From Methylococcales bacterium (GTDB lineage Bacteria; Pseudomonadota; Gammaproteobacteria; JABHGC01): DNA of 48,514 nucleotides. A model generated the notes under the pieces. The model made no database searches, was not told the origin of the DNA, and saw nothing but the letters and a program-made list of their open reading frames with translations. The position numbers and the translations under genes were made by a program. The stretch lies in the NCBI GenBank assembly GCA_018672285.1, contig JABHGC010000007.1, positions 1 to 48,514 of the forward strand, in the 5' to 3' direction. Below, one piece after another: positions 26,222-35,880 of this stretch. The stretch's first letter is position 1. Each line of letters opens with the position of its first letter.

Positions 26222-27897
26222 GATGTGAGTTCCGGAATCTGTTGTATTGAAATGTATTGAGCGCCAAGTTGTTGTGCCAGTTGCTTGCACTTACCGAGAG
26301 GGACGGGGCGAGACTCAATGTCGATGACGGTTGTCTGTTCTTGCCAAAGCAAGTCGCTGACGGTCTCTGTGCTTCGGCCATCAGTGAGCAAATAAACGTG
26401 CAGAGGTGTGCCTGGTGTTTGTTGTTTGTAACGCTTGATCCATTGTTGGGCTTTATTGAGTGCGATACGCAAAGGTGTGCCACCGCCAGCTGGTACAATG
26501 TTTAATTGCGAGCGGCAATCTTTAACAGCCCGTTGGGGCGGTAATAACCATTCACAGCGTTGATTGCCAAAAGCAAATACAGCCAGGTGCTCTCTAGCTA
26601 AATACGCTTGTTGTGAGATGCCAGCAACCAAGCCCTTGGCTTTTGCCAAGGCGTTATGGGCGATAGTGGAGGCAGATGTGTCGAGTAAAATGAGGTGTAG
26701 CATGGAACGATGTTTCTTTTGGCCTTTGTATTTCAGTGTTAAAGGCTGGTTTTGTCTTGAGGGTGATGACAGTGTTTTAAACCAGTGAACATTGGTTTTT
26801 TCACCGGGTTGCGGGCCTGAACATTGGCTAGTTTGTTGCCCTGCGTTCCGAGAGGGTGTGCTTGTTTGTGGTGCTACGAATGCGTTGTTTTCTATTGGTA
26901 GTTTTCTGAGTGGTGCGCTGGTAATGTGTTCGGTTGGCATTTCACCCCAATCACCTTGTGCTTGTGCTGTTTCAATATGAGGTTTTGGTTGAGTTGAAGG
27001 CGGCGGTGGCTGGTTATCGTTAGGCTGGGGTTGCTCTCGATGAGCCAGGACGAGTGCTCTTACAGCGTTGACATCTTGCTCTGTGACTTGGGTGTTTTTT
27101 TGCAAGGCTGCGTATGCTGTTGCTGCCCTCAGCCAGGTAATGTCCGCACGCAAGCCCTCTACATTTGCAGCTATACATTGTTGGGCAATGCTGAGCTTGA
27201 TGTCCTGACTTGATGTGACTTGTGGTAAAGCCTGTTTAGCTGTTGTGACTTGCTGCTGAAGGGTGTGCTGATGTTCGGCGTACTGTGAGTAAAATAGCGC
27301 GGGGTCTTGCTCGAAAGCTAGCCGCCGGTCGACAACATTCACGCGTTCCTCGGCGTTAAGTGGGGTATTGATGTCTACAAACAAGCCAAAACGATCAAGT
27401 AGCTGCGGTCGTATAATGCCTTCATCGGGGTTCATGGTGCCGATGAGAACAAATTCAGCGTCATGTTGGTGGCTTATGCCATCGCGCTCAATGATATTAC
27501 TCCCTGAGGCTGCAGCATCAAGTAATACATCGACTAAGTGATCAGGGAGAAGGTTGACTTCATCAATGTATAGAATGCCTTGATGTGCTTTATACAGTAA
27601 GCCTGGGTTGAAATTGACTTGTTGCTCGCTGAGGGCAGCTTGCAAATCCAAGCTGCCAATGAGCTGCTCTTCACTGGCACCAAGTGGCAAGGTGATTAAT
27701 TGACTCTGTTCTGGTAGAAAATCAATGAGGCTACGAGCGAGGGTAGATTTGGCACAGCCCCTGGCACCGCTAATCAATACACCGCCAATGCGGGGGTCTA
27801 TGGTGCTTAATAGTAGCGCTGTTTTTAAGGCTTCTTGGCCGACGACGGCGGTAAATGGAAAGCTTTGTTTGGGGCGGTTACTGTTACTCAGTTTCAT
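26218..27897 (-). CDS. ChlI/ChlD-like fused subunit of cobaltochelatase
   Basis: 559 aa. It joins a AAA+ ATPase (Mg-chelatase ChlI/BchI-like; Walker A GARGCAKS at 44-51, Walker B GILYIDEVNLL) to a proline-rich linker (about 295-340) and a von Willebrand factor A domain with metal-ion-dependent site LLDTSAS (D406) and LLTDGRST. In organisms that lack separate CobS and CobT, such a protein is thought to serve CobN, as BchI/BchD serve BchH. Walker A has C in place of the usual T/G. It lies between cbtA and cobO. Confidence 0.85.
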   Translation of the reverse strand: MKLSNSNRPKQSFPFTAVVGQEALKTALLLSTIDPRIGGVLISGARGCAKSTLARSLIDFLPEQSQLITLPLGASEEQLIGSLDLQAALSEQQVNFNPGLLYKAHQGILYIDEVNLLPDHLVDVLLDAAASGSNIIERDGISHQHDAEFVLIGTMNPDEGIIRPQLLDRFGLFVDINTPLNAEERVNVVDRRLAFEQDPALFYSQYAEHQHTLQQQVTTAKQALPQVTSSQDIKLSIAQQCIAANVEGLRADITWLRAATAYAALQKNTQVTEQDVNAVRALVLAHREQPQPNDNQPPPPSTQPKPHIETAQAQGDWGEMPTEHITSAPLRKLPIENNAFVAPQTSTPSRNAGQQTSQCSGPQPGEKTNVHWFKTLSSPSRQNQPLTLKYKGQKKHRSMLHLILLDTSASTIAHNALAKAKGLVAGISQQAYLAREHLAVFAFGNQRCEWLLPPQRAVKDCRSQLNIVPAGGGTPLRIALNKAQQWIKRYKQQTPGTPLHVYLLTDGRSTETVSDLLWQEQTTVIDIESRPVPLGKCKQLAQQLGAQYISIQQIPELTS

Positions 27898-28630
27898 TGT
27901 GCCATTGCCATTTGCTGAGGATCAATGCAGATAGTCCGCCTAAAATGACCCAAAAAATGCCGTTGGTGATACTTGTTGCCCATAAAAACTCATGATGTAA
28001 CTGTGTTAAGGCAATCACAGCTTGTGGGTCTGGGTGAGTAAAGGTAGCGGTAGTAATATTTGGGGCGCCCACAAGGTGAGGGATTGCGATGATGGTTAAG
28101 CCACCTAGTTTGTTCCATGAGGGGGCAAAAGCGAGTAAAGCAATACCAATAATGGTGACAAAAACGGTGATGCTCCACCACATCTGCCTAGGCTCTAATG
28201 CGGCAGCTTCCATGCCAGGGATTTCAGGGTGTAGCCCTAAAGACGGAGCAACAAATACTGCCGCAAATCCGGCAATCCCCCAGAGCAATCCTTGGGGGAT
28301 TGAATAATTTTGTGCTCTTCTCGTTCTGGCACCAGCCATAAATGAAATAAGGATCGTAGCAAAGCCAATGCCAGAGAGTATGTCGGCAACGGTGGTGTAA
28401 AAAAATCGCTCACTGCCATCTTCTGGTGCCCATGTGTTTTCGTCGTGTTCATGGGTATGTGTGTGTTGCAGCTTTTCGTGTTGAGCGGCAAAAAAAGCGG
28501 CTTTTGTCACCTCATGTTTTTCTGCTTCATGAATGATTTTTGATACTTGAAAGTGTTGACCAATGCTTAAGATTAAACCTGCGATAAGGCCAACCAGCAG
28601 AGCGCTAAAAATAATGTTTCGGAATAACAT
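27884..28630 (-). CDS. cbtA: Predicted cobalt transporter subunit CbtA
   Basis: 248 aa. CbtA is a membrane protein found under B12 riboswitches and predicted to import cobalt with CbtB. There are about six hydrophobic segments. A histidine-rich loop (HTHTHEHDEN) follows the first helix, near residues 57-66. The family segments GIAGFAAVFVAPSLGLHPEIPG and PHLVGAPNI are present. The start overlaps nothing; its stop overlaps the next gene by 14 bp. Confidence 0.88.
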   Translation of the reverse strand: MLFRNIIFSALLVGLIAGLILSIGQHFQVSKIIHEAEKHEVTKAAFFAAQHEKLQHTHTHEHDENTWAPEDGSERFFYTTVADILSGIGFATILISFMAGARTRRAQNYSIPQGLLWGIAGFAAVFVAPSLGLHPEIPGMEAAALEPRQMWWSITVFVTIIGIALLAFAPSWNKLGGLTIIAIPHLVGAPNITTATFTHPDPQAVIALTQLHHEFLWATSITNGIFWVILGGLSALILSKWQWHNETE

Positions 28631-28738
28631 GGGTGCTCTCCATGAAAGGTGGGGCTTTTTAATGATGATGCAATAGCGGTTACTTCACGATGAACCCATT
28701 CATCGAGATAATTGCAACTAGCATGTGAGGGTTGTTAA

Positions 28739-28912
28739 TTAATGACAAGGAAAGGCAAAAGAATGCCGAGTGTCATGTGCTGCGTTGTGTGCGGCATCCA
28801 TGGATAAAAAACCAACGGCGAACAAGATTACGCCACCAAAAAGTGCTGCACCCAACAGTTGGAAAAAAGCAGATTTTGTTGAAGCTTGTGAAAGAATGAG
28901 TATGTTTTGCAT
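28739..28912 (-). CDS. cbtB: Predicted cobalt transporter subunit CbtB
   Basis: 57 aa from ATG 28912, chosen because AGGA is correctly spaced before it; a GTG 21 bases upstream is less likely. It has one membrane helix (about residues 18-40) and the conserved histidine-rich C terminus HNAAHDTRHSFAFPCH, the CbtB hallmark thought to bind cobalt. It is the first gene after the cobalamin riboswitch. Confidence 0.9.
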   Translation of the reverse strand: MQNILILSQASTKSAFFQLLGAALFGGVILFAVGFLSMDAAHNAAHDTRHSFAFPCH

Positions 28913-28956
28913 AATGTAGTTCCTAGTGCGCACCGCACATGATGGTTACAAAAAAT

Positions 28957-29085
28957 GACTAGGTCGGTCTCCCGGCTCACGAGTTGTTACTCGATTACGG
29001 TTGCGGCGGCAGCGTTGGTTTTACACCAAACTTCCCAGCTTCCCTAGTAGATAGCCGATTCTAATCTCTACGGCGTGGGAATGCA
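28957..29085 (-). promoter_or_regulatory. Cobalamin (B12) riboswitch
   Basis: Read on the minus strand the region has the conserved aptamer core: GGTGTAAAACC, then CTGCCGCCGCAACCGTAA, and the B12-box segment GCCGGGAGACCGACC near the 3' end, followed by a T-rich stretch. These are the diagnostic elements of the cobalamin riboswitch. It lies about 45 bases upstream of cbtB, so it should shut off the cbtB-cbtA and probably the long downstream cobalamin operon when cobalamin is plentiful. The exact 5' end of the aptamer is uncertain. Confidence 0.9.
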
Positions 29086-29147
29086 ATTTTTGTCATTCTA
29101 TAACCCCACGCACGTTTGGTTTTAGAAAGAATATTTGCTCATTACAC

Positions 29148-29197
29148 TGAGTCCTTGTTCTGTGATCATTTGGACCAGACTTTTTTACTTGGACTCA
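29148..29197 (+). promoter_or_regulatory. Inverted repeat before the FIST gene
   Basis: TGAGTCC (29148-29154) and GGACTCA (29191-29197) form a 7-bp inverted repeat ending 7 bases before the ATG at 29205. There is no obvious Shine-Dalgarno in between. It could be an operator or RNA hairpin. Weak evidence. Confidence 0.3.
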
Positions 29198-29204
29198 ATA
29201 TATA

Positions 29205-30316
29205 ATGAAATTTCAATCTGCAATAAGCACTGACAATGAATGGCAAACCGCTTGTGATGCCTGCCTTGAACAACTTGCCGATAGGGAGGGGTATAACTTA
29301 GGTTTTATTTCTGATCGTTTTCAAGCAGATTTTAGTGCCATTGTTGAAGTCTTTAAAAAGCACACCGGTATCGATACCTGGGTTGGTTCTGTTGGGCTTG
29401 GCATTATTGGCCCAAGCCAAGAGGTGTATGAGCAAGGGGCGATAAGTGTCTTGCTTGGGCAGTTTCCTGAGGATAGCTTTCGGTTAATCCCTAGTATTGA
29501 TTGTGACCCGAAAGCATTTGTTGAGTCTGAACAAGATTGGATTACACGCCACAATGCCTATTTGGCAGTGGTGCATGGTGACCCAATGAATCCGAGTACT
29601 CAAGAGACCATTCAGAAACTGTCTGATGAATTGGCCACAGGGTTTCTCGTTGGGGGGTTATCATCTGCTGCAGATGAGTCCACGGCACAATTCTCGGGGG
29701 TTGAAATGGCGGATGGATTGTCTGGTGTGTTGTTTTCAAGCGAGGTTGAAGTGGGCAGTGGTCTGACGCAAGGCTGCTCTCCAATTAGTGACTACTTAAC
29801 CGTGACCAAGTGCGATAAGAACATGATGTTTTCATTGGACAATCAGCCTGCGCTGGATGTTTATAAAGAGATTGTTGGTGCCCCTTATAACGAAGACTTA
29901 AATCTTGCAGTGAACAGTATTTTCTTTGGTTTGCCGATTAAGTCCCATGACAGCAGGGACTATTTAGTTCGCAATATTGTGGGCATAGCACTACCCATAA
30001 AGTGCTGGCCATTGGTGATTACTTGCAAGAAGGTCAACAGGTGATGGTGTGTAAGCGTGACCAAGACAGTGCTATTGCGGATATGAAGGGGATGTTAAAA
30101 GACCTTAAAAAACGTTTGCCAGGTACACCAAAAGGGGCTTTATATTACAGTTGCTTAGGTAGAGGGTGGTATCAGTTTGGTGAGGATAGCGAAGAAGTTA
30201 AAATGATTGAAGCTGAGTTTCCAGGGCTGCCTTTAGCGGGTTTTTATGCCAATGGTGAAATCTCGCATCAGCGCCTTTATGGCTATACAGGGATACTGTT
30301 GATTTTTTGCGAATAA
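29205..30316 (+). pseudogene. FIST-domain sensory protein, 1-base frameshift
   Basis: FIST N and FIST C domain proteins are predicted ligand-binding sensors in signalling. The first frame (29205-30044) gives 279 aa covering FIST_N and part of FIST_C, but changes to nonsense after RNIVGI. The other frame (used from about 29988 to 30316) continues the family sequence: STTHKVLAIGDYLQEGQQVMVCKRD and on to GYTGILLIFCE. Restoring one A (ATAAGC instead of ATAGC) near 29987 merges both into an unbroken protein of about 370 aa, normal length. The lesion is a single deletion or an assembly error. It is divergent from the riboswitch and cbtB, and no kinase or cyclase neighbour is seen. Confidence 0.85.
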
Positions 30317-30317
30317 A

Positions 30318-30355
30318 AAAATCCCCTCAACCGATTGGGAGGTCGGAGAGGGGGA
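30318..30355 (-). terminator. Terminator for the LPMO gene
   Basis: The minus strand shows a GC-rich hairpin (CTCC/GGAG and CCGA/TCGG pairs around a short loop) ending GAGGGG and followed by ATTTTTTTATTC. The T tract is on the minus side, so it terminates the LPMO transcript. It lies immediately after the FIST stop and may also help end that transcript. Confidence 0.65.
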
Positions 30356-30394
30356 GTTGGGATAACACGATTGAATAAGTGACTCGTAACGTGA

Positions 30395-31625
30395 TTAGTG
30401 ACAGCTATTATTGGCGGATTCTGATGCTAAGCGCCAAGGTCCCCAGGATTCAGAGCCAGGTTGATCTCCTATCGTCCACCACTGGTTTTGCCAGGTTTGA
30501 TTGTTAAAGGTTACCGTGGTGCAAGGGCTGGCATACGTTTTTGCTGCATCCCATGTGCCGCTTTCTGGTGAAGGCTCAGGTTGTGGCTCTGGTGTTGGGG
30601 TTGGCGTATTAAGTGTTTTAACATCTAATTCATAATTAAAGCCGGTTTGCTCTGTCCAAACCTGGTTGGCAAATAGGTTTTGTGCATCAAAGTGAATGTT
30701 TCCAAACGCATCTTTCACACCAATTTGCAGGGTGTTGGCATATTGGCTGTTAATGGTTTGCGCTAACGCGTCGGCCCAAACAATGGTTTCTTGATTGGCG
30801 CTGGTGATGTCTAGCTTTTCGAAAACCACCTCTGTGCCGGTGGCATTGAATAAACGCAACCATACTTGATCATTGGCTTTAGCAATTTCATCTGCCGTGA
30901 CGAAATAGTTAATGGCTTTCCAGTTGTCATCAGTGGGTGTTGGGTTGTTACTATCCGCAATCGTGACATCACTACAGTTATAAAAACCTTCACCAGCAGG
31001 GTCAGCTCCGCTGCCACCGGGTATACAGAATAGCGTCACCAGTACGCCCCTCAGGGATGCTTACTGACATTTCATAGTTGCCATTACTCAATGATACATT
31101 GGTGTGTTCTTGGATGAGCTCTAAAGCGCTCCAGGTGAGTGTGTCAGTATTCGGGTTAAAGCCTGGTTTGGTTAAATAGATTTTCCAAAAATGCGGGTTA
31201 TGTGGTGCGGTTGCGTGAAAGGTTAAAGTGATGTTGCCGGCATTATCTGGTGTGATACGCGTTTTTTGCCACTCAGGAGAGACCGTATCCATGCCTGCTT
31301 TTTGAGAGGATCCTGCGGAGCATAATGAACCGTCAGGGATGTTGCTTTCGACCGCTTGTTGATTGTTATAGTCCTCTGTTAGTGTTGCAAACTCATTCAG
31401 TTGCTGAAATTGATAGCGACCGGTTTCAACAAAGGCATCGCGGCAGGCCGCATTAGGAATGGCTGAACCATCTTCTGGCCACCAATAACCGCCGTCGTTG
31501 TTGCAGATAACCTGACGCGCTTTTGGGTAGGTGACATAGCCATGACCTGCAGCAGAGAATGATACAGATGAAAGTACAGAGACGAGTAAGCCAAGGAGTA
31601 ACGGTTTGTTTGGTCGTAACAACAT
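30395..31625 (-). pseudogene. AA10 chitin-active LPMO, 1-base frameshift
   Basis: A secreted lytic polysaccharide monooxygenase (GbpA-like). The first frame (31625-31002) has a signal peptide and an AA10 domain; cleavage before H28 (mature HGYVTYP) leaves the copper histidine, and H142 in TAPHNPHF is the second ligand. The frame then ends at a stop just after LYTRWQRS. The second frame (reading from about 31003 down to 30395) continues with DPAGEGFYNCSDV, a GbpA-like second domain, a Pro/Glu linker and a carbohydrate-binding module (WDAAKTY, CTTVTFNNQTWQNQWWT; CBM5/12 type). One extra base around 31004-31007 separates them. Repair gives a full multidomain chitin-binding enzyme of about 410 aa. 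The terminator is downstream. Confidence 0.88.
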
Positions 31626-31811
31626 GATTTTGATCCTTTGGTGTGAGACTATTTTTGTTTGAATAATTAGTGTTTGTGAATACTCTCAAAATCTGTTGCT
31701 CTGCACTATCCCATGAACAGGGGATGACGAAAATGGTCAGTTTCATTCAAAAATGGCAGGCTGGTGTAGCCTGCGGATAATAAACGAAATGACATAGGTT
31801 GGAGGTTCATC

Positions 31812-32825
31812 ATGAAAGCAGTCGGTTTATTCCAGTACTTACCCATCGAAGATGAAAAGAGTCTGCAGGACCTAGAGGTTGAGATGCCAATGGCTACAGG
31901 CCGGGATGTACTGGTAAAAGTAAAGGCGATCTCAGTGAACCCTGTGGACAGTAAAATTCGCGCGCCTAAAGATAAGGTCGAGGTTCAGCCAAAAATTTTG
32001 GGCTGGGATGCCGCCGGCGAGGTGGCGGCAATAGGCTCAGAGGTTGAGCATTTTGTTGTGGGTGACTCCGTTTTTTACGCAGGTGACGTGACCCGTCCTG
32101 GGGCTAATTGTGAATATCATTTGGTTGATGAGCGAATTGTCGGTAAAAAACCGGATTCTTTGTCGTTTTCTGAGGCAGCAGCGTTGCCATTAACCAGCAT
32201 CACCGCATGGGAATCATTGTTTGATCGAATGGGGATCTCTTCTCAAGGAGAGGATGAAGGCAAGTCGGTATTGATTATCGGTGGTGCAGGCGGGGTTGGA
32301 TCAATCGCGATTCAGCTTGCCGCTAGATTGGCAAAGCTTAACGTTATTGCAACGGCGTCTCGTGATGAATCTAGAGATTGGTGTATTAAATTTGGGGCGA
32401 ACCAAGTGATTAATCATGCTAACGCGCTAGATGATGAATTAAAGAATATTGGGGTTGCTGAAGTCGATTATATTCTTTGTTTGAATAATACCGACGCCCA
32501 TTGGCAGGCAATGGTGAATGCGATTAAACCTCAAGGTGTTATTTGCTCTGTCGTTGAAACGGTAAAGGCGAACCTGGGCATGCTAAAGAGCAAAAGCGTG
32601 ACGTTTGTTTGGGAGTTTATGTTTACTCGAGCCATGTATCAAACGCCAGATATGATTGAGCAGCAACATATTCTGAATGCGGTTTCTAAGTGCGTTGATA
32701 ATGGTGAGTTGATGACAACCTTAAACCACGTTAAACAGCCCATTAATGCTAAAAACTTACGACGCGTGCATGCCGATATTGAGCAAGGTAATGTGGTGGG
32801 TAAAGTGGTATTAGAAAGCTGGTAG
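31812..32825 (+). CDS. Zinc-type alcohol dehydrogenase / quinone oxidoreductase
   Basis: 337 aa, medium-chain dehydrogenase/reductase. It has the GroES-like N-terminal domain (NPVDSKIRAP, ILGWDAAGEVAAIGSEV) and the Rossmann motif VLIIGGAGGVGSIAIQLAARL near residue 155. Zinc-ligand cysteines of classical ADHs are not evident, so it belongs with the quinone-reductase-like ZADH branch (the 'adh_fam_1' type of about 336 aa). It would be a cytosolic NAD(P)-dependent reductase. Substrate not predictable. Confidence 0.85.
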   Translation: MKAVGLFQYLPIEDEKSLQDLEVEMPMATGRDVLVKVKAISVNPVDSKIRAPKDKVEVQPKILGWDAAGEVAAIGSEVEHFVVGDSVFYAGDVTRPGANCEYHLVDERIVGKKPDSLSFSEAAALPLTSITAWESLFDRMGISSQGEDEGKSVLIIGGAGGVGSIAIQLAARLAKLNVIATASRDESRDWCIKFGANQVINHANALDDELKNIGVAEVDYILCLNNTDAHWQAMVNAIKPQGVICSVVETVKANLGMLKSKSVTFVWEFMFTRAMYQTPDMIEQQHILNAVSKCVDNGELMTTLNHVKQPINAKNLRRVHADIEQGNVVGKVVLESW

Positions 32826-32848
32826 TGCTTCAACTTGAAGCACTACCC
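32821..32848. terminator. Convergent terminator
   Basis: GGTAGTGCTTCAA pairs with TTGAAGCACTACC across a tiny centre, overlapping the dehydrogenase stop codon and ending 8 bases before the convergent chemoreceptor stop. T-rich sequence follows on the plus side. Confidence 0.75.
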
Positions 32849-32855
32849 GTTTTAT

Positions 32856-34724
32856 TTACAATTTATAGTGAGATACAGACTCTGTGAGTTCGCCTGATAG
32901 TTTGCTGAGCTGAGTTGCAGACTCAGCAATGTCATGACTTTTATCTGCTGTATTATGTATTATATCGGCAATATTATTCACATTCGCTTGAATGTTGGTC
33001 GAAACGCTCGATTGTTCTTCTGCGGCAACCGCAATGCTGCTATTGAGTTGGAAAATATTTTGTACAGCCCCGGTAATTTCTTCGAGTGATCGCATGGCTT
33101 TTTCAACTTCCAGAGCGCTATCTGTTGCGTGAGTTGTCCCTTCTTGGAGAACGGAGACGGTCGATTTTACATCACTTTGTAGTTTGCCTATGAGTGTTTG
33201 AATTTCTTCGGTTGACTGTTGTGTACGTTGAGCGAGTGTTCTTACTTCATCAGAGACAACGGCAAACCCTCTACCTTGTTCGCCAGCTCTTGCCGCTTCA
33301 ATGGCAGCATTTAAAGCCAATAGATTGGTTTGTTCTGCAATCCCTCTGATGACCTCGAGTACAGTATCAATATTATTGCTGTTATTTTCTAAGTTTTTTA
33401 CGCCAGCAGAGGAGGCTTGTAGATTTTCTGCCAGTGATGAAATAGAGGTATTGACAAGCTGGATGATTTTACTGCCGTCTATCACAGTATGGTTTGCAGA
33501 TTCGGCAGATGCAGCAGCAGTATGTATGTTACTGGTGATGTCTTGTGATGCAGAGTTCATCTCGCTGATTGCTGAGGTAATTTGGTTGATTTCAAGCTGT
33601 TGCTCTTTGACGAGCTTCATGGTGTCAGAGGTCGCACCGGATGTTTGGTTTGCAACACTTTGAAGCTCTCTGGAGATCTCAGGCAGTTTATTTAATGTGT
33701 TTTTAATGTTGTCCATGAACTGATTGAACAGCTGAGAAATATCTGCAATTTCATCGTTACCTGTGACATCAATTTGTGATGATAAGTTGGCCTGCCCATG
33801 GGTGATGGAGGTCATTTTCGTTTTTAAATAGTCAAGACGGCTAATAATGCTTCTCAGTAATAAGTAGGTGAGTGTTGAGATGGCGAGCACTAACAGTGTC
33901 ATTAAAGTAAAGAGCAGCGTTATGGCTGTTTCTTGTTGGGTTTCAATATTATTCTCTAGGGTTTCTTTAAGGGCGTTGAAAATGGTTTCTGTTTCGTGAA
34001 CAGTTGAACGCATTTTACCGTGTAGCCCCGACTTGTGATCTAGGCCAAGCGCTTCATATCCTTGAATGAGTTCTTTGAAACCTGTCTGGTATAGGTTCAT
34101 ATTGTGACTGATTTGGTTAATTTGATCTAACCCAATCAGGCTGCGGCTTAAGTGGTTTGTGAATATTTGATGGTTTTTATCAAACTTTGTTGAATACTTG
34201 AGCTGCTTTCGTAACATAAAGTCTTTTTCATTGCGGCGGAGCATTAACATGTCGGCCATCAGTGCTGCGTTATTTAAGCTTTTGATCCTACTCTCTACAT
34301 TGTGTACCGCTTTTCTAAGTGATCCTCTGAGCCCTGATTCATGGTCTACACCAATGGTTTTATGTTGATTAACGACTTGATGGAATGTGTCGGCATATAG
34401 GTCGAGTGATGAGTTTAAGGTGTCTATTTGTGCCGTTAGTTGAATGCCTGCGCGGTTTAGGTTTGTCTCTAGTTGTGAGACGGTAGCGCTCAGGGTTGAT
34501 TTGTTTTTATCAAATTTTGTTAAATATTTTGGGTCAAGTCTGGCCAAAAAATCTTTTTCATTTCTGCGGAGCATTAGCATGTTAGCGTTACTGCTTTCGA
34601 CTTGCACAAGAGATTGGTTGAGCAGGTCTACGTCTGAAAATGATTGGTAAGTCATGTAACCTATAGCTGCTTGAAATATGGCAATAATGCCGAGAAGAGA
34701 GAAGAGTTTTGCCTTGATGCTCAT
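32856..34724 (-). CDS. Methyl-accepting chemotaxis protein with HBM sensor
   Basis: 622 aa. Transmembrane helix 1 lies at about residues 7-26 and helix 2 at about 277-300. Between them is a periplasmic helical bimodular (HBM)-type domain, recognisable from two near-identical motifs [26 protein letters not shown] and [26 protein letters not shown], spaced about 115 residues apart; only their ends differ. HBM domains bind organic acids in known receptors such as McpS. A HAMP domain follows, then the signalling tip [39 protein letters not shown]. It passes ligand signals to CheA/CheW. No che genes are nearby. Confidence 0.9.
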   Translation of the reverse strand: MSIKAKLFSLLGIIAIFQAAIGYMTYQSFSDVDLLNQSLVQVESSNANMLMLRRNEKDFLARLDPKYLTKFDKNKSTLSATVSQLETNLNRAGIQLTAQIDTLNSSLDLYADTFHQVVNQHKTIGVDHESGLRGSLRKAVHNVESRIKSLNNAALMADMLMLRRNEKDFMLRKQLKYSTKFDKNHQIFTNHLSRSLIGLDQINQISHNMNLYQTGFKELIQGYEALGLDHKSGLHGKMRSTVHETETIFNALKETLENNIETQQETAITLLFTLMTLLVLAISTLTYLLLRSIISRLDYLKTKMTSITHGQANLSSQIDVTGNDEIADISQLFNQFMDNIKNTLNKLPEISRELQSVANQTSGATSDTMKLVKEQQLEINQITSAISEMNSASQDITSNIHTAAASAESANHTVIDGSKIIQLVNTSISSLAENLQASSAGVKNLENNSNNIDTVLEVIRGIAEQTNLLALNAAIEAARAGEQGRGFAVVSDEVRTLAQRTQQSTEEIQTLIGKLQSDVKSTVSVLQEGTTHATDSALEVEKAMRSLEEITGAVQNIFQLNSSIAVAAEEQSSVSTNIQANVNNIADIIHNTADKSHDIAESATQLSKLSGELTESVSHYKL

Positions 34725-35002
34725 AAGTACGCCATATATCCAGTTAATATAAGTAAATATTATATTTTATAATGTAATTGTAGTTGGATATTTGCTTGAT
34801 GCGTCATTGATTGGCATAAATGTCCGTTTTGGCATCAAACTAATGGCGCCGAAAACATCTTGATTATACGTGCTATTTTGTCTTGGTTGACTCAAGTCTA
34901 CCGTTGGCACAGGTTTCTGGAGGCCTTCATTGTAACGGTCAATACAATTAGGTTTTGTCGCTTCTGACTAGGGGGTATTGATGATATTGGAGGGGTATAA
35001 CG
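34725..35002. other. Non-coding gap between MCP and adk
   Basis: About 280 bp. The first 60 bases are strongly AT-rich and probably hold the chemoreceptor promoter. I see no convincing ORF, RNA gene or repeat in the rest. Confidence 0.4.
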
Positions 35003-35038
35003 ACAAAAGCGCAACCTTTTGCAAGGCTGCGCTTTTGT
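35003..35038 (-). terminator. Terminator of adk
   Basis: ACAAAAGCGCAACC and GGCTGCGCTTTTGT form a 14-base stem with one G-T type mismatch. On the minus strand it follows the adk stop at 35065 by about 27 bases, with T residues at the end of the stem. Confidence 0.65.
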
Positions 35039-35064
35039 TTTAAAGCAGGTCAATCAGGCTAAAA

Positions 35065-35706
35065 TTAGATGCCTAATTTTCCTTTAATGGCATTGATAAC
35101 AGCGTCGCTAGAAGTCGCGTCTACCGTTAACAAGTTACCTTCGCCTTCATAGAAGCCAACTAAAGGGGCTGTTTTTTCGGTGTAAACGTCTAAACGGTTG
35201 CTGATGGCCGCTTCAGTTTCATCGTCACGTTGAACAACATCACCACCACACTTATCACATTTGCCTTCGGTTTTTGGTGGGTTAGATTTGGTGTTGTAAA
35301 TCTCGCCGCAACCTGTGCAAGTACGACGGGTGGTTAAACGATCTAAAATCACGTCACGAGGGACTTCGATGTTAACGGTGCAATCTAGTTCGTCACCAAT
35401 ATCAGCCAATAACGTTTTTAGCTGCTCTGCTTGAGGAATGGTGCGAGGAAAACCGTCTAATAGGTAGCCGCTTTTGCAATCGTCTTCTTGTAAACGGGCT
35501 TTCATGATGTCCATGATGAGGTCGTCAGGTACAAGGTCACCTGCGTTCATGAAGTCTTGTGCTTTTTTGCCAAGATCTGTGCCAGCTGCAACTGCACCAC
35601 GTAGAATGTCGCCAGTTGAAATTTGAACAGAACCATCTAATTTGGTTAATAATTTTGCAACGGTACCTTTACCAGCGCCTGGTGCGCCAAGAAGAATCAG
35701 TTTCAT
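35065..35706 (-). CDS. adk: Adenylate kinase
   Basis: 213 aa, long form with zinc lid. It interconverts ATP + AMP and 2 ADP. P-loop GAPGAGKGT is at residues 7-15, and the LID domain holds four cysteines (CTGC and CDKC, about residues 128-150) typical of the zinc-binding form. The DGFPRTIPQAEQL segment and the RxD region are present. Essential enzyme of the cytoplasm; the gene is alone here and ends at its own terminator. Confidence 0.96.
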   Translation of the reverse strand: MKLILLGAPGAGKGTVAKLLTKLDGSVQISTGDILRGAVAAGTDLGKKAQDFMNAGDLVPDDLIMDIMKARLQEDDCKSGYLLDGFPRTIPQAEQLKTLLADIGDELDCTVNIEVPRDVILDRLTTRRTCTGCGEIYNTKSNPPKTEGKCDKCGGDVVQRDDETEAAISNRLDVYTEKTAPLVGFYEGEGNLLTVDATSSDAVINAIKGKLGI

Positions 35707-35880
35707 GTGTCATCCTTAAAATTAAACGAAAGTACAAGAGCGGGCAGGTGTCCGCGAGTGTGCAAATATACAGGAATTCTGCGTAAGTAAAAGTCTTTCA
35801 ATGCGATTTTTATGGGTAGAGCGGCCTTAATCTCCTGGAGAATTGTATCTTTTGTTTAATATTGAGTCACTTAGGGCGCT

